NCBI RefSeq assembly: GCF_030272615.1
Contig: NC_081406.1
Coordinates: forward strand, 469,260,400 to 469,324,399
From: Cryptomeria japonica
Taxonomy: Eukaryota > Streptophyta > Pinopsida > Cupressales > Cupressaceae
Reading direction: 5' to 3'
Length of the DNA stretch: 64,000 nt
Made by a program: the position numbers and the translations under genes. A model generated the notes under the pieces. It was not told the origin of the DNA, did not search any database, and saw nothing but the letters and a program-made list of their open reading frames with translations. This document shows positions 58,480-64,000 of the stretch, piece by piece; the stretch's first letter is position 1, and each line of letters opens with the position of its first letter.

Positions 58480-58760
58480 ATGAACATAGATGCGGTTACC
58501 CCACACACAGACGCACCTATCTACTGCAGACACACCTCTGTGAGACACAGACATGGCTCAAGAACCCAAACGCAACTTTTGGACATAGACACGTCTAAAA
58601 ACACCGCAGATGAGACTGAGGAACACAGATGTGGTTTTCGGAATCTGCAATAAAAAATATAACAAAATGCTGTCGAGGATGTAGACACGGTTCTAGATGT
58701 CACAGACACGGCAGAAAATCAAAAACGTGACCCGAAAGTGCACAGATGCGAAAATGTCAA
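58480..58760 (+). repeat. Second CACAGACGC motif array, next to the primer site
   Basis: Ten or more copies of (G/A)ACACAGA(C/T)(G/A)(C/T)G-type words such as CACAGACGCACC, GACACAGACATGG and CACAGATGCG. They lie between the leader and the primer-binding site on the 5' side of the element. Confidence 0.7.
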
Positions 58761-58838
58761 AATGTTGTAAAAAATGTCAGATCTGCAACTTCAAACACAA
58801 AATCTGCAACAAGGATGTTAAATGCAAAAGGGACAAGA

Positions 58839-58856
58839 GTCCCACCGGGCATGCCA
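58839..58856 (-). promoter_or_regulatory. Primer-binding site candidate
   Basis: On the minus strand TGGCATGCCCGGTGGGAC starts three bases after the 5' LTR. The TGG start and the position are right for a site pairing with a tRNA 3' end (CCA). I could not assign the tRNA with confidence; it is not the usual initiator-Met match. Confidence 0.65.
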
Positions 58857-58859
58857 AAA

Positions 58860-59633
58860 TGTATATGGTGAAAATGGATAACAATAATAATGATATTGAA
58901 AGGCTAAATGAATTCAACCACAAAACTCTAGCCTAACAACAACAAAGATCCACCATAACATATGAAGATTACCTAAGACAATGCAAATCAAATGAAATCA
59001 CAAAGATTATACCATCACATGTTCAATAGGGTTTTGATCTCCATTCTTCCTATCTCTATTGATCTTGCTTGATATATTTGCTCTCAGATTTTATGTGCAC
59101 AAGAGCTCAACAAAGAACGGAAATGTGGTTGCAAGTAGGATCGCAATATGCCAAGTAGTCAATTGATCAAGTGGTTAGCCAGGGTTTGATAATGAAGGAA
59201 GCATCTACTTATATAGAAGACACTATATGAAATGGAGAGATAAGATTGAGAGGTGTAAAAGGAGGTTGGCTATGATTAGAGGGTAGGTAAAATAAATAAT
59301 AAAATAATGAAAGGGTAGGTAGTGTATGAATTAAGAGATGAACGACATGTGTCATGGGTAGAAAAGGTTAATGAATTAATTAAATAAATAAAGATTTATT
59401 TAATTAATAGAAGGAATGGGATAATTAAATAAATAAGATATTTATTTAATTTAGGAAAAAAGGATAATTTAAATAAATAAATGTATTTATTTAAATGAGA
59501 AATAAGGCTAGAAGAGGATAAATGAATTAATTAAATAAATAAATATTTATTTAATTAATAAAAGAATTAAGCTTAGATAATTAAATAAATAAAATATTTA
59601 TTTAATTAGACTAGACAATTTTGGGTGTCTACA
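58860..59633 (-). repeat. 5' LTR of the gypsy element
   Basis: 774 bp, starting TGTAGACACCC on the minus strand and ending CATATACA. A TATA box reads CTATATAAGT (59207-59216), so U3 includes the palindrome-rich AT region at 59370-59612 and transcription should start about 30 bp further toward lower coordinates. Confidence 0.93.
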
Positions 59634-59638
59634 GTAAT
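59634..59638. repeat. Target-site duplication GTAAT (right)
   Basis: Perfect partner of 44999-45003. Confidence 0.9.
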
Positions 59639-60170
59639 ATGATTCATATATATATGAGATCATTTTGTAATAGGAAATAGATGTGAAAGAGGATGCGAAA
59701 TAAGCAGACCTAATAAGTGAAATATTCGTTAAGGATTTATGTTGTAGCAGAGCTTAAACTAGTATTGAATCTGGCATAGCAAATGTTGATCTGAAGTAGT
59801 ACAAGATATTAGATAATCCCTTTTTGTAAGTCAGTGTGACTTCTTTTGTAATTGAGCAGTGAGCTCTAGGCACTTGGCCTTCCTGCATGTGCAGGCCCCT
59901 ATTGTAAGAGTAATATTCCCTTATTGGCCAGTAAGCGAATATTGTGGGTCACAAATCCCATCGAGGTTTTTTCCACACTAGGTTTCCTCATTAAAATACT
60001 GTGTTATGGTGTACTTCTCATCTGGTTACTATTATTCTTGTTTACTGCATTATTTTTGGTTTACCGGTACAGAGTTTTAATATGTTTTTCATGTTTTAAG
60101 TCAAGTAAATTTATATACCAGTTAGATACTGATTCACCCCCCCCTCTCAGTATCTTTGGGAATCCTAACA
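59639..60170 (+). mobile_element. 5' LTR of Copia-like element, part 2
   Basis: This continues the LTR interrupted at 45003. It holds Copia-type LTR phrases (CATCGAGGTTTTTTCCACAC, ACTAGGTTTCCTC) and ends AATCCTAACA at 60170, directly before a primer site. Confidence 0.8.
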
Positions 60171-60172
60171 AT

Positions 60173-60182
60173 TGGTATCAAA
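60173..60182 (+). promoter_or_regulatory. Primer-binding site (initiator Met tRNA type)
   Basis: TGGTATCAAA follows the LTR after two bases. The canonical plant site is TGGTATCAGAGC; the first eight bases match and position nine has drifted. Confidence 0.8.
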
Positions 60183-60241
60183 TTTTGGTCCTCTATTTTC
60201 AAAAGCCTAACAGCTTGAGGAAGATCTTGTCACTGGTAGAG

Positions 60242-61246
60242 ATGGAAAACTTGAGAAAACAATTGGAAACAGCTCTTACAGACTATGATGCAGAAAAGGT
60301 GAAGAATATCAAACTTGAAGATGATCTAAAGGTCGCTCAGGATATTATTCGAGAACTTCAAGAGAATTTTACTATTGCAAGGAACAAGAGAAGAGAACTT
60401 TGTGAAAAGATGTAGAATGAGGAAAATGAAAAGGAAACTCTTAATGATTTGATAAACAAGCTAAGACAAGAAATCAGTACAACAAAGAATGAGATGCAGG
60501 ATATGACTATGAGATTTTGTAAAGAAATTGAAGATAGAAAGAAGAATGAAGAAGACCTGGTTAGAAGACTAAATGATGCTAGAAATGAAAACACAAGACT
60601 CTATCATGAAAATGATATGTTGAAGACAGATCTTATGCACACACAAAATGACAGAACTGAACTCATAAGACAGAAAGGAATCTTGGAGAGTGAACTGACT
60701 GCTGCAAATCATCACAAGGAGAAATTCAAGAAAAGTTCAGAAGAACTTGGTGACATGCTGAAGAATCGGAAACCTAATGGTGATACAAATAGCCTTGGCT
60801 TTGAAGTTGGTGAAAGCTTCGATACTGCAAACAATCATGATCATAGCAAACTAGTAAGACAACCTACTGCTTACAAATTTAATGGCAAATGCTTTAACTA
60901 TAACAATTATGGTCATAGAGAAAATCAGTGTAGATCTAGAAATTATCAGAATACTAATACACCCACCAGTCAATGTTCTAAATGCAACAAAGTTGGTCAT
61001 AATTCAGAGAATTGCAGAATGAATGTAAGATGTTATATTTGTGGAAGATTTGGACACTTATCTAATCAATGTAGAACACATACCGGCATAGGATATGGGA
61101 AAGCTATTCAAAAGAACAATGTGACTTGTTATGCATGTAACAAAATTGGACATATTGCAAAATTTTGTAGAAGTAAGGCATCACCGGCAAATAATAAAGG
61201 CCCTAGTTTGAAAGGTAAAGAAAAAGTTGAAAAGGTAAAACAATAA
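60242..61246 (+). pseudogene. Copia-like gag: coiled coil plus four zinc knuckles
   Basis: ATG 60242 (MENLRKQLETALTDYD) opens one frame broken only by TAG 60413-60415, explainable as CAG to TAG. Residues 1-170 are a long coiled coil. A short NRKPNGDTNSLGFEVGES segment resembles the C-terminal linker of Copia gag. Four CCHC knuckles follow: CFNYNNYGHRENQC (second Cys is Tyr), CSKCNKVGHNSENC, CYICGRFGHLSNQC and CYACNKIGHIAKFC. The usual N-terminal Copia gag domain is not seen; the coiled coil takes its place. Gag packages element RNA. No protease, integrase or RT follows, so the element is probably non-autonomous. Confidence 0.75.
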
Positions 61247-61660
61247 TTCTCAAAAAAATGGATAAGAAAGTCAGATTTTAATGTTGATGGGAATACTCCT
61301 CCACTGGTAGAATAGAGTAACACTCCACTGATAGGGGACTCTTCATCTAACTAAAGAAAAATCCTTTGGGGGTTTAGCAACAAAATGAAAAACTTGCTAT
61401 TATTCCCTCGGTTAATGGTAAGAAGTTGAAATTGCTTCTATACCAGCAGATGACTTAAGTCGTGACTTAATCGGCAAGCATTAAATGTGGTAGTTGGCAA
61501 AAATAACATTATAAAGAAAGTGGTTTGGTGCCTTTTTTTATTCACCAAGCATTCAAATCCTCGAGAGTGCGAAAATTCCTGAGCGAAGGCATTCGAAGCG
61601 AAGAAGTGAAGCAATCCATCAAATCATTCATCCCTAAGGCAGATTGAGGTATTTATAGCT
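61247..61660 (+). other. Spacer between gag and the extra ORF, possible internal promoter
   Basis: The gag frame could run on to about 61313 after its first stop. Beyond that the sequence is non-coding. CATTATAAAG at about 61508 is a TATA-like word about 150 bp before the ATG at 61661, and the intervening leader is unremarkable. A separate promoter for the second ORF is possible but unproven. Confidence 0.35.
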
Positions 61661-64000
61661 ATGGCATCTTCATCCACTCCTGAATTTATTGCAAACCCTA
61701 CTGTTGTTGAGGTTATTAAGCGCCCTAGACCCGTTTTCAAACTGGTTCCTGAAATTGCAAAGAAAGATGATAGCATAGGTGCTTTTTCTCAAATCCCTAA
61801 AGGAGTAGTATATGTTGAAGACCCTAGGATGTATATACATTGTCATATTGATGAATTAGGTGATGATGAGATTAAGAACATGTTTAAAACTGTGATTTGT
61901 GATGAATCCAGAAATGTCAAACCTGAACATAAGATAGTAGAAACCCTAGGTTTCACTGAAATTCTTAGTATCCCAGATTTTCCCAAGGATATCATAAGGA
62001 TTGTGTTAAGCAGAGTACATGGTGAATTTTTCTGGTTAGACTCTATTCATAAAATCACAAAAGAAGTAGTAAAAGTTGTAATAGGGTTACCCTCCACTGG
62101 TAACAGACCGGACAAAACAAAGAATGTCTCAAATGACACAGTGATAAACCTAACTGGTGCAACATTTGATAAAAGATCTCTAAGGGTAAATGATGTGAAG
62201 GACATAAATGTTAGATTTATCAGTATGATCTTAGGTTATAAGGCTACACATGCAAATAGGTTAAACTCAGTTTCTAGCCTATGTATCAAGAGTGCCTATG
62301 ATATGGTCAATGATAATGCAAGAATAGATATATGTGAATGGCTTAAAGTTGAGCTGATAGACAATTTGGAAAAGATTAAAGGAGATAAGAAAGGAACATG
62401 CAGATTCAGAAACTTACTTGTTTGTCTGATGTTGTACATAACCAAACAAGTACCCGGTATTGGTGCTAGAGATTTTGGGTTTGACATACCGGTAGGAAAA
62501 TAACTGTTAGATCTATTGAAAAATATTGGAGAGAACAGGGAGAAAAATATAAATGAGCATTTTCAAGCATTGAAGGCTCGAATGAAGACTAGAGTAAGAC
62601 TATCACAAGCTATTGTGGATAAGTATCAAAAGGAAATCTGTTTTGTGATCAAGAAAGATGAAATTTGGATGGAAGCAGTTGTCCCTCAAACTATTTGGGT
62701 AAATGAAATGGGCTATGAAACAGATGACAACATCATAGAAACATATGCAAAAGCCCTCCTTGAAGCTCCAAAGGAACCGGAAGAGGAAGTTTTTAGAAAT
62801 GCTGAAACAATAGAAAGTGGAATTCAATCTAGGAAAAAGGTTAAGAAAGTTGAAGCAACTATAAGAAAAGGAACTTGGCAGGCAAAGGCAATCAAGGAAG
62901 ATGTTCAGAGACAAACTAGTATAAGTGAAAGTGAGTTGGAAGCACCTCAACTAGAAACTCATCTTTCATCGATTGGTACTTCTTCTGAAAGTGATATAGC
63001 TGTTGTATTTAAAAGGGTTGAAAGAAAAAGAAAACCCACACCAGCACCCTCTCCTACACCTAAAAGGACAAGACAGAAGCAACAGGTAGTAAGGCCTCCG
63101 ATAAAGAAAATGATTCTTAAGAAGAAGAAGGTGAAACAGACTATTGCTCCTCTAGACAAACTTCTTAGCGAAATTACAGAGGATGGTAAGCTAAAGAACA
63201 TCAATAAAATGTACAATACACTATCAGCTGATGATAAGGAAATCATAGAAAATAGTGTAATTCTACACTTAGATATATACAAGAAATTTTTGATGCAAAT
63301 TGTTGATGAAATTCCAAATGAATTGCATAGGAGATTAGAAGCTAGAAGATTAGCCATTGTTGAACTGGATAAAAAGATTAAGATTGAAAAATTATTGGCA
63401 GTGCATCTAGTTAACTCACCTAATTAAATAGAAAAATTAATCAGTGAGGCTAACCAGACAGTATTTTCTACTACTCGCCGACATGTAGCACTAATGGCTA
63501 GCAGAGTAACTAAAGTATCTGAGGAAACAACAAATGTATGGGATATATTCTTTGTGGAAAAAGAAAAAGAGGAAGAATTACTTAGGCCAAAAACTATCAA
63601 AGTATATCAAAAGGATAGAGATAAGGGGAAAGGCAAGGTAGGTGGACCACCAAGCCTAAAAATAATTGACAATGTGCCCCCACCTCTTTCAGATACTCCA
63701 CCTATAGACACTACTAAAAATCAACCGGCCACTGAGAGTATAGAGACTCCGGTAGAAGATACAAATCCTGAATCACAAATTTTGTATACAATAAATGTAG
63801 ACACTCAGGAAGTTAACATTGTGGTTGAAAGAGAAACCACTGAGGATAAAGAGAAAAATGTGACTACTGAGTCACTGACTACAAAGGTTGAGATGAACAC
63901 AGAAAAACCAGCACAGACAGAGCAACTGACAGCGGATACCACCGAGAAACTGGTAGATACAACAGATAAACCATCTAAAGAACTGGCTAAGAAAAATTCA
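61661..64000 (+). pseudogene. Long accessory ORF of the Copia-like element, runs off the window
   Basis: ATG 61661 (MASSSTPEFIANP) begins a frame that stays coherent for 780 codons to the window end, with only two stops: TAA 62501-62503 and TAA 63425-63427. Residues 1-280 look globular (KRPRPVFKLVPEIAKKDD, FFWLDSIHKITKEVVKVVIG, VPGIGARDFGFDIPVG). Residues 290-600 are charged and helical with a basic stretch (KRTRQKQQ, KKMILKKKKVK). The rest is acidic and Thr/Glu-rich (TTESLTTKVEMNTEKP). Plant retroelement accessory proteins have this shape, and the general plan resembles the frames at 7.2-10.1 and 11.6-15.2 kb, though I see no direct motif match. The function is unknown and it is partial at the window edge. 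Confidence 0.65.

Larger units (their letters stand above)
45004..59633 (-). mobile_element. Complete Ty3/gypsy LTR retrotransposon, 14,630 bp
   Basis: Structurally complete: two 774-bp LTRs with TGTA...TACA-type ends, GTAAT target duplication, primer site, gag-pol on the minus strand, purine tract and 3' LTR. Pol has the order protease remnant, RT, RNase H, integrase without a visible chromodomain. Together with the very long 3' region, the antisense ORF and the large size, this suggests the non-chromovirus Tat/Athila group. Counting by eye, the LTRs differ at 25 of 774 positions (about 3.2%), so the insertion is old but much younger than its hosts. It splits the LTR of a Copia-like element. 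Confidence 0.93.

Overview
This window looks like repeat-dominated nuclear DNA of a seed plant, most likely a gymnosperm. The reasons are its AT-rich composition, the absence of any intact host gene, several old L1-type LINEs, nested LTR retrotransposons with plant-type domains (DUF4283, plant mobile domain, tRNA-iMet-like primer site), foldback elements, and long degenerate TTTAGGG-like tracts. The gymnosperm call is inference. I see no rRNA, tRNA, CRISPR array, plasmid or bacterial-type operon. Almost every coding region is decayed.

Layout. 1-5.3 kb: AT-rich DNA with a (TA)n microsatellite and an isolated GC-rich minisatellite block. 5.3-10.9 kb: one arm of a foldback element, then a leader of degenerate repeats, then a plus-strand decayed long ORF (about 7200-10088) with LTR-like DNA behind it. 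11.6-16.8 kb: a related decayed ORF on the minus strand, with the same repeat family on its 5' side. 17.4-19.4 kb: two unrecognised minus-strand reading frames, one starting in four 27-bp repeats. 19.4-25.4 kb: LINE-A (minus). 25.4-31.5 kb: foldback/MITE-like copies, leader-type repeats, small tandem duplications and an unrecognised decayed frame. 31.5-38.8 kb: LINE-B (minus). 38.8-41.8 kb: AT-rich repeats and 1.8 kb of telomere-like DNA. 42.2-44.8 kb: LINE remnants.

44.8-64.0 kb is a clear nested insertion. A plus-strand LINE ORF1 fragment ends where a Copia-like LTR begins. That LTR is split by a complete Ty3/gypsy element (45004-59633, minus strand) with two 774-bp LTRs, a GTAAT target-site duplication, a purine tract and a primer site. 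The outer Copia-like element then resumes with its LTR end, primer site, a coiled-coil/zinc-knuckle gag, and a long extra ORF running off the window instead of protease, integrase and reverse transcriptase.

The most interesting object is inside the gypsy element. Antisense to its gag-pol lies a plant-mobile-domain (PMD) gene with a convincing two-exon structure (46115-46180 and 47017-48897). Its 836-bp intron carries an array of a short motif that recurs in the opposite orientation near the element's 5' end. Decay in pol, the PMD exon and LINE-B is mostly by nonsense codons explainable as C-to-T transitions with few indels, as expected of DNA that was methylated and silenced for a long time.
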